A stretch of DNA of 64,000 nt from Caballeronia udeis (GCF_001544555.2 NZ_FCOK02000011.1:1-64000); one strand, 5' to 3'; shown: positions 35,447-44,687, counted from the first letter of the stretch. The notes: generated from the sequence alone by a model not told the origin. Translations and numbers: made by a program.

Positions 35447-36286
35447 TCAGGCTTTAGGCAAAACCAAGCGCTCGCAAATCGTCTTGCTCGCGGCCGCGCC
35501 GTTCAGCGTATAAAAATGCAGCCCCGGCGCGCCTTCCTTCACCAGCCGTTCGCACAAACCGGTCACCACATCCAGTCCGAACGCGCGAATAGCTTCTTTG
35601 TCGTCGCCATAGCTTTCCAGGCGGCGGGCAATCCACTTCGGCACTTCCGCACCGCACATCTCGGAGAAACGCATCAGCTGCGAGAAGTTCGTGATGGGCA
35701 TGATGCCCGGCACGATCGGAACGTCGACACCGAGCTTGCGGGCGTCATCGACGAAACGGAAATACGCGTCCGCGTTGAAGAAGTACTGCGTGATCGCCGA
35801 GTTCGCGCCGGCCTGCACCTTGCGCACGAAGTTTTCCAGATCGGACTTGGGCGAACGCGCCTGCGGGTGATATTCGGGATACGCCGCGACCTCAATGTTG
35901 AACCAGTCGCCGTGCTCGGCCCGGATGAAGCCAACCAGTTCCGACGCGTACCGCAACTCGCCGACTTCGCCCATGCCCGAAGGCAAGTCGCCACGCAACG
36001 CGACAATGTGACGAATGCCATGCTCGCGATACGCGCCGAGAATGGCCCGCAGACTCTCCTTCGACGACCCGATGCACGACAAATGCGGCGCCGCTTCGAG
36101 TCCCTGCTTCATCATCTCGACGACGGTATCGAGCGTGCCTTGCTGCGTGGAACCGCCCGCGCCGAACGTCACGGAGACGAACTTCGGGTTGAGCATCTTG
36201 AGCTGCGCGCCGGTTGCGCGCAATTTCTCGATTCCTTCCTGCGTTTTCGGCGGGAAAAACTCGAATGAGAGTTCGATCGGTTTCAT
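35447..36286 (-). CDS. metF: Methylenetetrahydrofolate reductase [NAD(P)H]
   Basis: A 279-residue MetF that reduces 5,10-methylene-THF to 5-methyl-THF for methionine synthesis. It begins MKPIELSFEFFPPKT, the catalytic-Glu-bearing N-terminus of the family, and has SVTFGAGGSTQQGT and VPGIMPITNFSQLMRFSEMCGAEVP. The ATG at 36286 gives the usual length; a TTG 24 bp upstream is possible. No clear ribosome binding site precedes it. It is the last gene of the ahcY operon, so it is likely under the SAH riboswitch. Confidence 0.95.
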   Translation of the reverse strand: MKPIELSFEFFPPKTQEGIEKLRATGAQLKMLNPKFVSVTFGAGGSTQQGTLDTVVEMMKQGLEAAPHLSCIGSSKESLRAILGAYREHGIRHIVALRGDLPSGMGEVGELRYASELVGFIRAEHGDWFNIEVAAYPEYHPQARSPKSDLENFVRKVQAGANSAITQYFFNADAYFRFVDDARKLGVDVPIVPGIMPITNFSQLMRFSEMCGAEVPKWIARRLESYGDDKEAIRAFGLDVVTGLCERLVKEGAPGLHFYTLNGAAASKTICERLVLPKA

Positions 36287-36323
36287 GGGAAGAGTGGAAC
36301 GCGCGCGCAAGGCACTCGCGTTC

Positions 36324-36674
36324 TTAGAAGTTGCGCTGACCGAGAATCAGCGCCGACAGCAGCCAGGACACGATGCTGTACAGAATCGAGCCGAAGAAAG
36401 CCGACCAGAAACCCGATACCTCGAAGCCTTTCAGCAACGAAGCGCACAGCCAGAAACACAGCGCATTCACCACGAGGATGAACAACCCGAGCGTGAGAAT
36501 GGTCACCGGCAGCGTAAGCAGCACCAGCAACGGACGCAGGAACGTATTGATCAGCCCGAGCACGATCGCGACGATCAGCGCGGTGCCGAAACTGCGAATG
36601 TGAATCGACGGCACGAGGTAAGTGATGATCAGCAGCGCAAGCGCGTTGATCAGCCAGGTCAGCAGCACGGACAT
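36324..36674 (-). CDS. Phage-holin-family (DUF/Mmp) small membrane protein
   Basis: A 116-residue protein with four membrane segments (LLTWLINALALLIITYLV, then LIVAIVLGLINTFLRPLLVLLTLP, ILTLGLFILVVNALCFWLCA and WSAFFGSILYSIVSWLL). LGLINTFLRPLLVLLTLP and TLGLFILVVNA match the phage holin family 4 / YvlD-like proteins, which in chromosomes are not phage genes. AGGAG precedes the ATG at 36674. It is constantly found between ahcY and metF in relatives by my recollection; its role there is unknown. Confidence 0.85.
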   Translation of the reverse strand: MSVLLTWLINALALLIITYLVPSIHIRSFGTALIVAIVLGLINTFLRPLLVLLTLPVTILTLGLFILVVNALCFWLCASLLKGFEVSGFWSAFFGSILYSIVSWLLSALILGQRNF

Positions 36675-36704
36675 CGATAGTCTCCTGGTACTTGGGGAAA
36701 GGTC

Positions 36705-36736
36705 GCGTGCGCGGGTTTGATCAAACCCACGCACGC
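36705..36736. repeat. Long hairpin between ahcY and the holin-like gene
   Basis: A 32-nt dyad with 16-nt arms, one C-A mismatch and its centre at GATC: GCGTGCG pairs with CGCACGC at the outside and GGGTTTGA with TCAAACCC inside. No T run follows on the minus strand, so it is more likely a processing or stability element than a terminator. Confidence 0.55.
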
Positions 36737-36754
36737 CTTGAGACTAAACCGCGA

Positions 36755-38176
36755 TCAATAACGGTAGTGGTTCGGCTTGAACGGACCCATCTTGTCCACG
36801 CTGATATAGCTGGCCTGATAGTCGGACAGCACGGTCAGTTCAGCACCAATACGCCCCAGATGCAGACGCGCGACCTTTTCATCAAGGTGCTTGGGCAACA
36901 CGTACACCTTGTTTTCGTACTTGTCGCCGTGCACGAACAGTTCGATCTGCGCGATCGTCTGGTTGGTGAACGAAGCCGACATCACAAACGACGGGTGGCC
37001 CGTCGCGCAACCCAGGTTCACCAGGCGGCCTTCAGCCAGCAGGATGATGCGCTTGCCGTCGGGGAAAATGATGTGATCGACTTGCGGCTTGATGTTTTCC
37101 CACGTGTACTGGCGCGTGGAGGCAACGTCGATTTCCGAGTCGAAGTGACCGATATTGCAGACGATAGCGTTGTTGCGCATCGCCTTCATATGGTCATGGC
37201 CGATCACGTGGAAATTGCCCGTCGCGGTCACGAAAATGTCGGCCTTGTCGGCGGCATATTCCATGGTGACCACCCGGTAACCTTCCATTGCTGCCTGCAG
37301 CGCGCAGATCGGGTCGATTTCCGTGACCCACACCGTTGCGCCCAGACCGCGCAGCGATTGCGCGCAGCCCTTGCCCACATCGCCATAACCGGCCACGACC
37401 GCGATCTTGCCCGCGATCATGACGTCGGTGGCGCGCTTGATGCCGTCCACCAGCGATTCACGGCAGCCGTACAGGTTGTCGAACTTCGACTTCGTGACCG
37501 AGTCGTTCACGTTGATGGCCGGGAACGGCAGGCGCCCTTCCTTTTCCATCTGATACAGACGATGCACGCCGGTGGTGGTCTCTTCCGTCACGCCCTGGAT
37601 GTGCGCGAGGCGCTTGGAGTACCACGCCGGGTCGATGTCGAGGTGAGCGGCGATCGACTTGTACAGCGCGATTTCTTCTTCGTTTTCCGGCTTTGCAATG
37701 ACCGAGCGGTCCTTTTCAGCCTTCGAGCCGAGGATCAGCAGCAACGTGGCGTCGCCGCCGTCGTCGAGGATCATGTTGGCGAATTCGCCGTTCGGCCATT
37801 CGAAAATGCGGTGGGAGAATTCCCAGTATTCGTCGAGCGATTCGCCCTTGAATGCGAACACCGGCACGCCGCCCTGTGCAATAGCCGAAGCAGCGTGATC
37901 CTGCGTCGAGAAGATGTTGCACGATGCCCAGCGGACGTCCGCGCCAAGTGCGGTCAGCGTTTCAATCAGCACGCCGGTCTGGATGGTCATGTGCAGCGAA
38001 CCCGCGATACGCGCGCCCTTCAGCGGCTGCGATACCTTGTATTCCTCACGCGTTTGCATGAGGCCGGGCATTTCCGTTTCAGCAATATTCAGTTCCTTGC
38101 GGCCCCAGGCAGCAAGAGACATATCGGCGACAACGAAATCTTTGTTGGTGTTTGAATCGAGAACTGCGGCGTTCAT
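36755..38176 (-). CDS. ahcY: Adenosylhomocysteinase (SAH hydrolase)
   Basis: A 473-residue SAH hydrolase that splits S-adenosylhomocysteine to adenosine and homocysteine, relieving methyltransferase inhibition. The NAD-binding motif is [20 protein letters not shown]; the C-terminal KPNHYRY with its Lys and Tyr, which complete the partner subunit's NAD site, is intact. The ATG at 38176 is preceded by AAGGAGGG; a GTG directly before it is also in frame. An SAH riboswitch lies in the leader, so expression should rise when SAH accumulates. Confidence 0.97.
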   Translation of the reverse strand: MNAAVLDSNTNKDFVVADMSLAAWGRKELNIAETEMPGLMQTREEYKVSQPLKGARIAGSLHMTIQTGVLIETLTALGADVRWASCNIFSTQDHAASAIAQGGVPVFAFKGESLDEYWEFSHRIFEWPNGEFANMILDDGGDATLLLILGSKAEKDRSVIAKPENEEEIALYKSIAAHLDIDPAWYSKRLAHIQGVTEETTTGVHRLYQMEKEGRLPFPAINVNDSVTKSKFDNLYGCRESLVDGIKRATDVMIAGKIAVVAGYGDVGKGCAQSLRGLGATVWVTEIDPICALQAAMEGYRVVTMEYAADKADIFVTATGNFHVIGHDHMKAMRNNAIVCNIGHFDSEIDVASTRQYTWENIKPQVDHIIFPDGKRIILLAEGRLVNLGCATGHPSFVMSASFTNQTIAQIELFVHGDKYENKVYVLPKHLDEKVARLHLGRIGAELTVLSDYQASYISVDKMGPFKPNHYRY

Positions 38177-38212
38177 CACGCCCTCCTTTCTAATGGAAAT
38201 ATAGAAATTTGA

Positions 38213-38340
38213 CGTGAGCGCCGTTCGATGCGGTGGTTCAACAAGCGCTTACTGGTCTGAAAGCGCCGGTCACTCCGTCCGATTGAATGCTTCGAGCCTG
38301 GCGGCCTTCGTAGATGAAAGCCGTCGCAACGCTCCTCGAA
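38213..38340 (-). ncRNA. S-adenosylhomocysteine (SAH) riboswitch
   Basis: The minus-strand leader of ahcY carries the SAH riboswitch core: CGAGGAGCGTTGCGACGG at the 5' side, CCAGGCTCG in the middle (pairing back with CGAG), and AACGGCGCTCACG at the 3' side, whose GCGCTC pairs with GAGCG. These three blocks and their order match the known class. Between the second and third blocks lies an extra insert of about 60 nt with its own hairpin (GCGCTT/AAGCGC, 38245-38266). The ligand SAH is the substrate of the gene it controls. Binding was not tested. Confidence 0.88.
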
Positions 38341-38350
38341 GCGAGTTGGG

Positions 38351-38356
38351 ATTGTA
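38351..38356 (-). promoter_or_regulatory. -10 element for the ahcY riboswitch transcript
   Basis: TACAAT on the minus strand lies about 10 bp upstream of the riboswitch 5' block and predicts a start near 38344. No good -35 is seen. Confidence 0.5.
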
Positions 38357-38450
38357 GCAAATTGGGATGAAGGGAGCGCGTTTGAGTGCGGGCTTTGTTT
38401 TACCCGCGCCCGCAGCAAAATCCCCAGGCGCCGACGAAATTCCGCACGCC

Positions 38451-39173
38451 TTAGAATGGCAAAAATGCCAATGCCGGCGCCAGTAACACCATGACCACGC
38501 CGGCAATCATCATCGTCAGGCTGGCGACTACACCTTCCTCACTGCCGAGTTCGCGCGCTTTCGCCGTGCCCACGCCATGCGCCGCCGCGCCAAACAACGC
38601 ACCGCGGGCGAGGCGGGATCTCAAGGGCACGAACGCCAGCACGATTTCACCAAACAGCATGCCGACCACGCCCGTCGCGATCACGAACAACGCGGTGAGA
38701 TCCTTCGGCGCATGAAGCTTGTCGGAGACGGCGAGCGCAAAGGGTGTCGATACCGATCGGGTGGCAAGGCTCCGCTGCAATTCCGGCGACAAATGCAGCA
38801 ATTTCGCCAGTACCAGCGAACCGCCGACAGCCACCAGAATCCCGACCGTCACACCCACCGATAGCGACAACCAATGCTTTCTCAGCAATTGCCGGTATTC
38901 AAAAATCGGCACGGCGAACGCAACCGTAGCGGGCCCGAGCAGCCACATGAGCCAGCGGGTATCGGCGAAATAAACGGGGTACGGAATGCGCGCGCACAGC
39001 ACCATCGCGACCAGCGCGACCGGAACGGTCAGCAGCGGCGTGAGCCACGGGAGCGGGAAACGCGCGTAAAGGCGCTTCGACGCGAAATACAACACCACCG
39101 TCAGCACGAAACAACTCGCCGCGATCGGACGCGCGGCGGCATCGGCGAATAGGAAGTCGTAGAGAGGGGTCAT
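38451..39173 (-). CDS. lrgB: LrgB family membrane protein
   Basis: A 240-residue LrgB/CidB family inner-membrane protein with several hydrophobic segments. ATRSVSTPFALAVSD, VIATGVVGMLFGE, and RGALFGAAAHGVGTAKARELGSEEGVVASLTM are conserved family stretches. It follows the LrgA gene by 17 bp. The pair is thought to modulate murein hydrolase activity or to transport small overflow metabolites. Confidence 0.92.
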   Translation of the reverse strand: MTPLYDFLFADAAARPIAASCFVLTVVLYFASKRLYARFPLPWLTPLLTVPVALVAMVLCARIPYPVYFADTRWLMWLLGPATVAFAVPIFEYRQLLRKHWLSLSVGVTVGILVAVGGSLVLAKLLHLSPELQRSLATRSVSTPFALAVSDKLHAPKDLTALFVIATGVVGMLFGEIVLAFVPLRSRLARGALFGAAAHGVGTAKARELGSEEGVVASLTMMIAGVVMVLLAPALAFLPF

Positions 39174-39190
39174 CGCTATAGCGGCAAAAG

Positions 39191-39685
39191 TCAGGCGCGG
39201 GCGGCGTGGCGCGCAGCCGTTATGCGGCGCAATTCCAGCCGGCGTTCGAGCCTCGAAGCCTGTTCCACGGCAAACGCCACGGCCACCATCACCATCAGCG
39301 TGCCGAACACCACGACCAGCGCCAGCCTCCAGCCGTCTTCCCGGAACAAACCACCGTATTGGACGGCCGCAACCGCGGCGGGGATAAAGAACAGCAGCAT
39401 GTCGGAGAGCAGCCAGTCCGCGCCCGCCTTGACCCAGCGCGGCGCAACGCCACCGCAGAACAGCAGCGCGAGCAAGATCAGCAATCCGACTACACCGCCC
39501 GGCACAGGCAGGTGGAAAGCGCGCACAGCGAAATCAGCAAGCAGCCAGATCGCAGCAAGCCCGGCGCTCTGCAGCGCAATACGCACAAACCGCCCGAACG
39601 CGCCACTTGATGCACTTGACGCAGCGGCGGCGCAAGCCTCGGCCGGAAGTGCCGATAAGCGCAAAACCTTGGCGGGAAGGGACAT
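39191..39685 (-). CDS. lrgA: CidA/LrgA family protein
   Basis: A 164-residue holin-like LrgA/CidA protein. Four hydrophobic segments are visible; the family motif LPVPGGVVGLLILLALLFCGGV contains the conserved P-G-x-x-x-G turn, followed by ADWLLSDMLLFFIPAAVAAVQY. The N-terminus is longer than usual by about 35 residues. AAGG precedes the ATG. It is divergent from a LysR regulator, the usual arrangement for cidR-like control. Confidence 0.9.
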   Translation of the reverse strand: MSLPAKVLRLSALPAEACAAAASSASSGAFGRFVRIALQSAGLAAIWLLADFAVRAFHLPVPGGVVGLLILLALLFCGGVAPRWVKAGADWLLSDMLLFFIPAAVAAVQYGGLFREDGWRLALVVVFGTLMVMVAVAFAVEQASRLERRLELRRITAARHAARA

Positions 39686-39778
39686 GGCACACCTTTCTGC
39701 TAATTAATAAGGGTTAACCTGCAGGCGAATATAGCGCGCGACTCAGCATAATAAAAATGACTTAAACTTATCAAATGC

Positions 39779-39793
39779 ATTCCAATCTGGAAT
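39779..39793. promoter_or_regulatory. Putative LysR operator between lysR and lrgA
   Basis: ATTCCAATCTGGAAT is a 6-bp inverted repeat around 3 bp and contains a T-N11-A core (39780-39792), the LysR-type recognition form. It ends 13 bp before the lysR ATG, suited to autoregulation. Confidence 0.5.
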
Positions 39794-39806
39794 TCAAGGG
39801 GTATGT

Positions 39807-40760
39807 ATGGAATTACGATCGCTGCGGTATTTCGTCGAGGTCGTGAAGCAGAAAAGCTTCACCGCTGCGGCAGAGAAAATGTTCGTCACGCAGCCGACCA
39901 TCAGCAAGATGGTGAAGTCGCTCGAGGACGAAATCGGTTCGCCGCTGCTGCTGCGCGAAAGCCGCCAGATGGTGCTCACCGACGCCGGCCAGATCGTCTA
40001 TCAGCGCGGGCTGGAAGTACTCGCGGCGCACGCGCAACTCGAAGCCGAACTCAACGATCTCGGCAAACTCGGGCGCGGCACGCTGACTATCGGTATTCCG
40101 CCAATGGGCGGATCGCTGTTCACGCCGGCCATTGCCACATTCAAGAAGCGCTATCCGAAAGTGGAGCTGAAGCTGTTCGAGCGCGGCTCGAAGGCGATCG
40201 AGGCGGCGCTGATCGACGGCGAACTGGAACTCGGCGGCGTGCTGCAACCAGTCGATCTCGCCACGTTCGACGTGCTGCCGATCAGCCGCCAGTTGCTCTG
40301 GCTCGTCGCGCCAAAAGGCTCGCGCTGGGACGCCGCGGCTGACGTGCGGCTCGCCGATCTGGCACCGGAGCCGTTCGTGTTCTACGGCGAAAGCCTGGCG
40401 TTGTCCGATCTCGTGCTGACCGCCTGCCGCGAAGCGGGGTTCACACCGACTATTGTCGGGCGCAGCGGCCACTGGGATTTCATGGCGGCGCTGGTGCAGG
40501 CGGGCGTCGGTATTGCATTGCTGCCCGCGCCGTATTGCCGGCGGCTCGATGTCAACGCGTTCACCTGCCGACCGGTCGTCGCGCCGGAAATTCATTGGGA
40601 TATGGCCGTGGGCTGGCGGCGTAACGGTTACCTGTCCAATGCGGCGCGCGCGTGGCTCGAGGTCGTTCGACAAACCTTGCCGGCCAATCTCGGCGATGAC
40701 TTCCTGCAAGGCCCGGCCGAGCGATTTCCGGCACGCGTGCGCAACGCCGCGCCGAGATAG
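39807..40760 (+). CDS. LysR family transcriptional regulator, probable lrgAB regulator
   Basis: A 317-residue LysR-type regulator. The N-terminal winged helix reads MELRSLRYFVEVVKQKSFTAAAEKMFVTQPTISKMVKSLEDEIGSPLL in family form, and a periplasmic-binding-like effector domain begins near residue 90 (LTIGIPPMGGSLFTPAIATF). It is divergent from lrgAB, resembling CidR, which responds to acetate and overflow metabolism. CAAGGGG precedes the ATG. Confidence 0.92.
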   Translation: MELRSLRYFVEVVKQKSFTAAAEKMFVTQPTISKMVKSLEDEIGSPLLLRESRQMVLTDAGQIVYQRGLEVLAAHAQLEAELNDLGKLGRGTLTIGIPPMGGSLFTPAIATFKKRYPKVELKLFERGSKAIEAALIDGELELGGVLQPVDLATFDVLPISRQLLWLVAPKGSRWDAAADVRLADLAPEPFVFYGESLALSDLVLTACREAGFTPTIVGRSGHWDFMAALVQAGVGIALLPAPYCRRLDVNAFTCRPVVAPEIHWDMAVGWRRNGYLSNAARAWLEVVRQTLPANLGDDFLQGPAERFPARVRNAAPR

Positions 40761-40790
40761 CAACGCAGTAATAGTAAGCGCCACGCCATG

Positions 40791-40836
40791 AACTAAAACC
40801 CCCTGTCCCGCTCGCGCGGGACAGGGGGTTTTAGTT
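40791..40836. terminator. Strong bidirectional terminator
   Basis: Perfect inverted repeat with 21-bp arms (40791-40811 and 40816-40836) and a 4-nt loop (TCGC). The stem core is CCCCCTGTCCCGC, flanked by A-rich sequence on the left and T-rich on the right, so it ends both lysR and the convergent OmpA-family gene. Confidence 0.93.
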
Positions 40837-40884
40837 TTTAGTTACTACGCCGATGTCGACCCTCGGCGGCGTCCGGTCAGCCGA

Positions 40885-42564
40885 TCATTCCTGCACGGCA
40901 AAGTCGATCCGGCGGTTCGCGAAACGTCCGCTGGCCGTCGAGTTGTCCGCGATCGGGTGCTCATCGCCGAAACCTTGCGCCGTCAGCGAATCAGCCGATA
41001 CGCCATGCTTCACGAGGAATGCGCGCACTGCTTCAGCCCGCTTCTTCGACAACGCCAGATTCGTGCTCGCCTGGCCGACATTGTCGGAGTAACCACCCAC
41101 GTTCAGCTTGACTGGCTTGCCGTTCGTCTCGCACGCCTTCAGCACTTGTGCCGATTTCGCCAATGCCAGTTGCGCGTCTTGCGGCGGCACGTCGGAACCC
41201 GTGCGGAAATTGATGACTTGCAGGTTCAGCACCTTGGCGACATCGGCTGCGGAACAATCGTCGCTCAGCGACGAGAACGCGCTCATGAACGATTCCTTCG
41301 CGCTTTCAACCGCTTGCTTGACGTCGAAGGTGCCGATGGTAAAACCAGCGCCGAACAAGGACTTCAGCTTGTCCATCCAGCCGTTGCGCACGTCTGCAGC
41401 CGACCCGCTCAACTCGATCTTCTCGCCCGACAACCTGGCTTCCGCGCCCGGCAGTTGCATCAGCGGCAACAGGCCGTCGAGCTTGTCGAGCCAGCTGGCC
41501 GGCTTGGTGTCGGGATCGACGGCGATGGTCGCATTCAGATGATCCGCGCCGAACTTCGCCGTCAGTGCGGCGAGCAGCGTGGCCTTCTCTTCTTCGCTGC
41601 CGACCGTTGCGCGAATAGCGGGTGCGCCGAGCTTGTCGACGGTGAATGTCAGCAGTGCGTCCTTGGTCGGTGCGGGTGCGGCAGCGGGTGCCGAAGCCGG
41701 AGCAGGTTCCGAAGCCGCTTCAGCAGCAACCACCGGAGTCGATGTCACCACCGGCGCTGCGGCGGAGGCTGCAGCAGGAGCCGCAGCGGGTGCCGGTGCG
41801 AGCGGCGTCTGGTTGCCGCAGCTACGGCCGAACAGCAACGCCAGCAAAGCAAGTGCGGCAGCTACAGCCAGCCACCACCATTTCTTCGATCCAGCCTTCT
41901 GTTCCATCACGATCCGGTCGAGCGAAGAGTTGACGGCAGCCGATGCGCCGACCGTCGACGGGTGTTCAAGATGCGACGACACCGCTTTCATCTGCGCGGC
42001 AACGCCGGACAGGAAACTGGTCGCGCCGCCCAGGCCCAGCGCGCCGGCGATGTCTTCCGTCATGCTTGCCTTCACCATCGGCAACTGATGGCCGAGCAGC
42101 GTGGGCAACTGGCCAACGTTGCCGTCGGACTTCGAGAAATAATGCTTTAGCATGCCGAACAGTGCCGTTGTGACGATGCCACCCAACGCATGCGTGGCGC
42201 CAACCGATACACCAGTCTTCGCTGCCACCGCGTTGCTCAGCGCGTTCACACGCTCTTCGGACGCCACGCCGCTCGCGAGCCGCATACCCGACGCGAGCAA
42301 CGATTGCAGGCCGTCGCCGTGGACGAGTTGCGGCAGCATCTCGACAATATTGGCGTTCGAATCCGGCGACATGATGGAAGTGAACAAACTGCGCGCGCCT
42401 TCAGGCGATGCGGCTTTGTTCATCAACGACCCGACCAGCGCGGGGGCGATCATGCCGACCACACGCTTCGCTGCTTCGGGGGCGACGCCCAGTTTTGTAG
42501 CGAGTTGTTGCAACACGCTTTCGGTCAAAGCGCCCTGTACCAGCTGAATAACATTGATGCTCAT
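40885..42564 (-). CDS. DUF937 and OmpA-domain membrane protein
   Basis: A 559-residue modular protein. Residues 1 to about 200 resemble DUF937 (VIQLVQGALTESVLQQLATKLG, IAPALVGSLMNKAAS). One membrane segment follows (KKWWWLAVAAALALLALLFG), then an Ala/Pro-rich linker of about 60 residues. The C-terminal OmpA peptidoglycan-binding domain has VKLNVGGYSDNVG, NLALSKKRAEAVRAFLV, and GFGDEHPIADNSTASGRFANRRIDF. There is no signal peptide, so the DUF937 part should lie in the cytoplasm and the OmpA part in the periplasm, touching the wall. Monocistronic. Function unknown. Confidence 0.85.
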   Translation of the reverse strand: MSINVIQLVQGALTESVLQQLATKLGVAPEAAKRVVGMIAPALVGSLMNKAASPEGARSLFTSIMSPDSNANIVEMLPQLVHGDGLQSLLASGMRLASGVASEERVNALSNAVAAKTGVSVGATHALGGIVTTALFGMLKHYFSKSDGNVGQLPTLLGHQLPMVKASMTEDIAGALGLGGATSFLSGVAAQMKAVSSHLEHPSTVGASAAVNSSLDRIVMEQKAGSKKWWWLAVAAALALLALLFGRSCGNQTPLAPAPAAAPAAASAAAPVVTSTPVVAAEAASEPAPASAPAAAPAPTKDALLTFTVDKLGAPAIRATVGSEEEKATLLAALTAKFGADHLNATIAVDPDTKPASWLDKLDGLLPLMQLPGAEARLSGEKIELSGSAADVRNGWMDKLKSLFGAGFTIGTFDVKQAVESAKESFMSAFSSLSDDCSAADVAKVLNLQVINFRTGSDVPPQDAQLALAKSAQVLKACETNGKPVKLNVGGYSDNVGQASTNLALSKKRAEAVRAFLVKHGVSADSLTAQGFGDEHPIADNSTASGRFANRRIDFAVQE

Positions 42565-42928
42565 TGAATTGCCTTTTCCTTACTTGCGTGATTGCGCGTT
42601 CCGCCCTCATAGGGCGGCGCCGATTATAGGTTCGGCATCGAGTAAATAAGGACTTCGGACTAAAAATCGGAAATACCTCAAAGGGCGCGGCGATTTTGCC
42701 CGTGGGAAGGTTTTTTGCTCGTCATTGGAGACAGGCCCGGGTTTTATCGGCACGAGTGAAAACCACCCTGACGCGTCGCATAATCGAGGAGCAAACTTCG
42801 GGAAAACAACGCCGTTCATCACTAACCGATACTCTTTTCGGGATTAACCTCGGGCATAGAAATAATCCGGAGCATTGAAGCGGACGGGAAAACGAATGTG
42901 AAGCGGCAAGCCATCAAGGAGGCAACCG
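42565..42928. other. Intergenic region between divergent genes
   Basis: About 360 bp with promoters expected on both strands. No repeat, hairpin or other gene of note was seen. An AGGAGG ribosome binding site sits just before 42929. Confidence 0.5.
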
Positions 42929-44629
42929 ATGAACTCACCCACCTACGGCCAGACACACGAAGTCACCAACCAGGCCCCGCCGCTCGAGCGTTACAACGCG
43001 CTCTCGAGCGACCCGGCGCTGGTCGGCGCCATCCAGCGCGAAGGCGCGGCGTGGCACCTCGACACTCTCACCCGCGACGGTCTGGCGCTCACCCATCCCG
43101 ATATTGTTGCGCTCGCCGACCTGGCCAACCGGCATACGCCGGAGCATCACCCGTTCAGCGCGCGCGGTGAGCGTATCGATGCAATCGAATTTCATCCCGC
43201 GTGGCACACGCTGCTTTCCATGCTGCGCGAGCAAGGCCTTCACTCACTGCCGTTCGAAACTGCCGCGCCGAAACCCGGCTCCATGGCCGCGCGTGCCGCC
43301 GGGTATTTTCTCCACGCACAACTGGAAAGCGGTTCGTTGTGCCCGCTGACCATGACCTTCGCCAGCATTCCCGTGCTGCAGCAGGAGCCCGCGTTGTACG
43401 CGACCCTGCAGGCGCAATTGCTCTCCCGTCAGCATGATCCGCGCGATATCCCGCTCGGCGCCGGCAAGCAGTCGATGATGGTCGGCATGGGCATGACCGA
43501 GAAACAGGGTGGCTCGGACGTGCGCAGCAACAGGACCCGCGCGGTTGCGACAAGCGCAGGCGGACGGGGCGGTGAATATCGGCTGATCGGCCATAAGTGG
43601 TTCTTTTCCGCACCCCAATGCGACGCCCATCTCGTTCTGGCGCGCACGGACGGCACGGACGATAACGCCCAGGAAAACGGCCCGGTTTCCTGCTTCTACG
43701 TGCCGCGTTTCGCACCGGACGGATCGAAGAATGCCGTGCAGGTCCAGCAGCTCAAGGACAAGCTCGGCAACCGTTCGAACGTCAGCAGCGAAGTCGAATT
43801 CCTCGATGCCTACGGTGTCATGATCGGTGACGAAGGACGCGGCGTACCGACGATCATCGAAATGGCGAACTTCACGCGTCTCGATTGCGTGATCGGCAGC
43901 GCCGCGTTGATGCGTGCCGCGCTGATCCACGCGATTCATCACGCGCGGCATCGGCGCGTGTTCGGCGCAAAACTCATCGACCAGCCGCTGATGCGCAATG
44001 TCCTCGCCGACCTCGCGCTGGAATCCGAGGCGGCCACCGTGCTGTTCATGCGGCTCGCGGGCGCATTCGAGAATTCAGGCAGGCCGGAAGAACGCGCGTG
44101 GCGCCGCATCGTAACGCCGGCGGCCAAGTTCTGGGTCTGCAAGCGCGCGCTGGAATTCACGGGCGAAGCCATGGAAGTCTGGGGAGGAAACGGTTATGTC
44201 GAAACGGGGCCGATGGCGCGGTTTTATCGCGAGGCACCGGTGAATTCGATCTGGGAAGGATCGGGGAATGTGATGTGCCTCGACGTGCTCAGGGCGTTCG
44301 AGCGCGAACCCGATGCCGCCCGCGCGCTGCTCGATTCATGGCAGGCGGTGGCGGGCGAACATCGCGTGCTTGGCGCGGCGCTCAACACGCTGCTCGCGAT
44401 GCTGCGCGGCGACCCGGCTACGCGCGAAGCGTCGGCGCGGGGAATTGCTCAGCAACTGGTGCTCACCGCGCAAGGGGTCCTGCTCGCGCAGCACGCGCCG
44501 GCCGGCGTAGCGGCGGCGTTCATGGAAACCCGTCTCGGCGATGCCCGCGCAACGGCGAATCGCGTGTACGGAACGCTGCCGGCAACGTTCGATTTCAACG
44601 CGGTGATCGAGCGTGCATTCGCGGGGTAG
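42929..44629 (+). CDS. Acyl-CoA dehydrogenase family protein, AidB-like
   Basis: A 566-residue flavoprotein-type acyl-CoA dehydrogenase closest to AidB, which in E. coli is induced by alkylating agents and binds DNA. The diagnostic block MTEKQGGSDVRSN is at residues 189-201, and NQAPPLERYNALSSDPAL at the N-terminus is the AidB form rather than the short-chain dehydrogenase form. EVWGGNGYVETGPMARFYREAPVNSIWEGSGNVMCLDVLRA is the conserved C-terminal part. AGGAGG precedes the start. No ada or alkB gene is adjacent, so its control here is unclear. Confidence 0.88.
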   Translation: MNSPTYGQTHEVTNQAPPLERYNALSSDPALVGAIQREGAAWHLDTLTRDGLALTHPDIVALADLANRHTPEHHPFSARGERIDAIEFHPAWHTLLSMLREQGLHSLPFETAAPKPGSMAARAAGYFLHAQLESGSLCPLTMTFASIPVLQQEPALYATLQAQLLSRQHDPRDIPLGAGKQSMMVGMGMTEKQGGSDVRSNRTRAVATSAGGRGGEYRLIGHKWFFSAPQCDAHLVLARTDGTDDNAQENGPVSCFYVPRFAPDGSKNAVQVQQLKDKLGNRSNVSSEVEFLDAYGVMIGDEGRGVPTIIEMANFTRLDCVIGSAALMRAALIHAIHHARHRRVFGAKLIDQPLMRNVLADLALESEAATVLFMRLAGAFENSGRPEERAWRRIVTPAAKFWVCKRALEFTGEAMEVWGGNGYVETGPMARFYREAPVNSIWEGSGNVMCLDVLRAFEREPDAARALLDSWQAVAGEHRVLGAALNTLLAMLRGDPATREASARGIAQQLVLTAQGVLLAQHAPAGVAAAFMETRLGDARATANRVYGTLPATFDFNAVIERAFAG

Positions 44630-44687
44630 GTTCGGGGTCATCCCGGGGATTGTTTCCGGATAGCACGGCAATACAACGCTTGATGAA

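Noticed and set aside
36692..38155. Long plus-strand open frame opposite ahcY
   Set aside because: It is a shadow of the ahcY coding sequence; the product is unlike any known protein and runs out of the gene's own 3' side.
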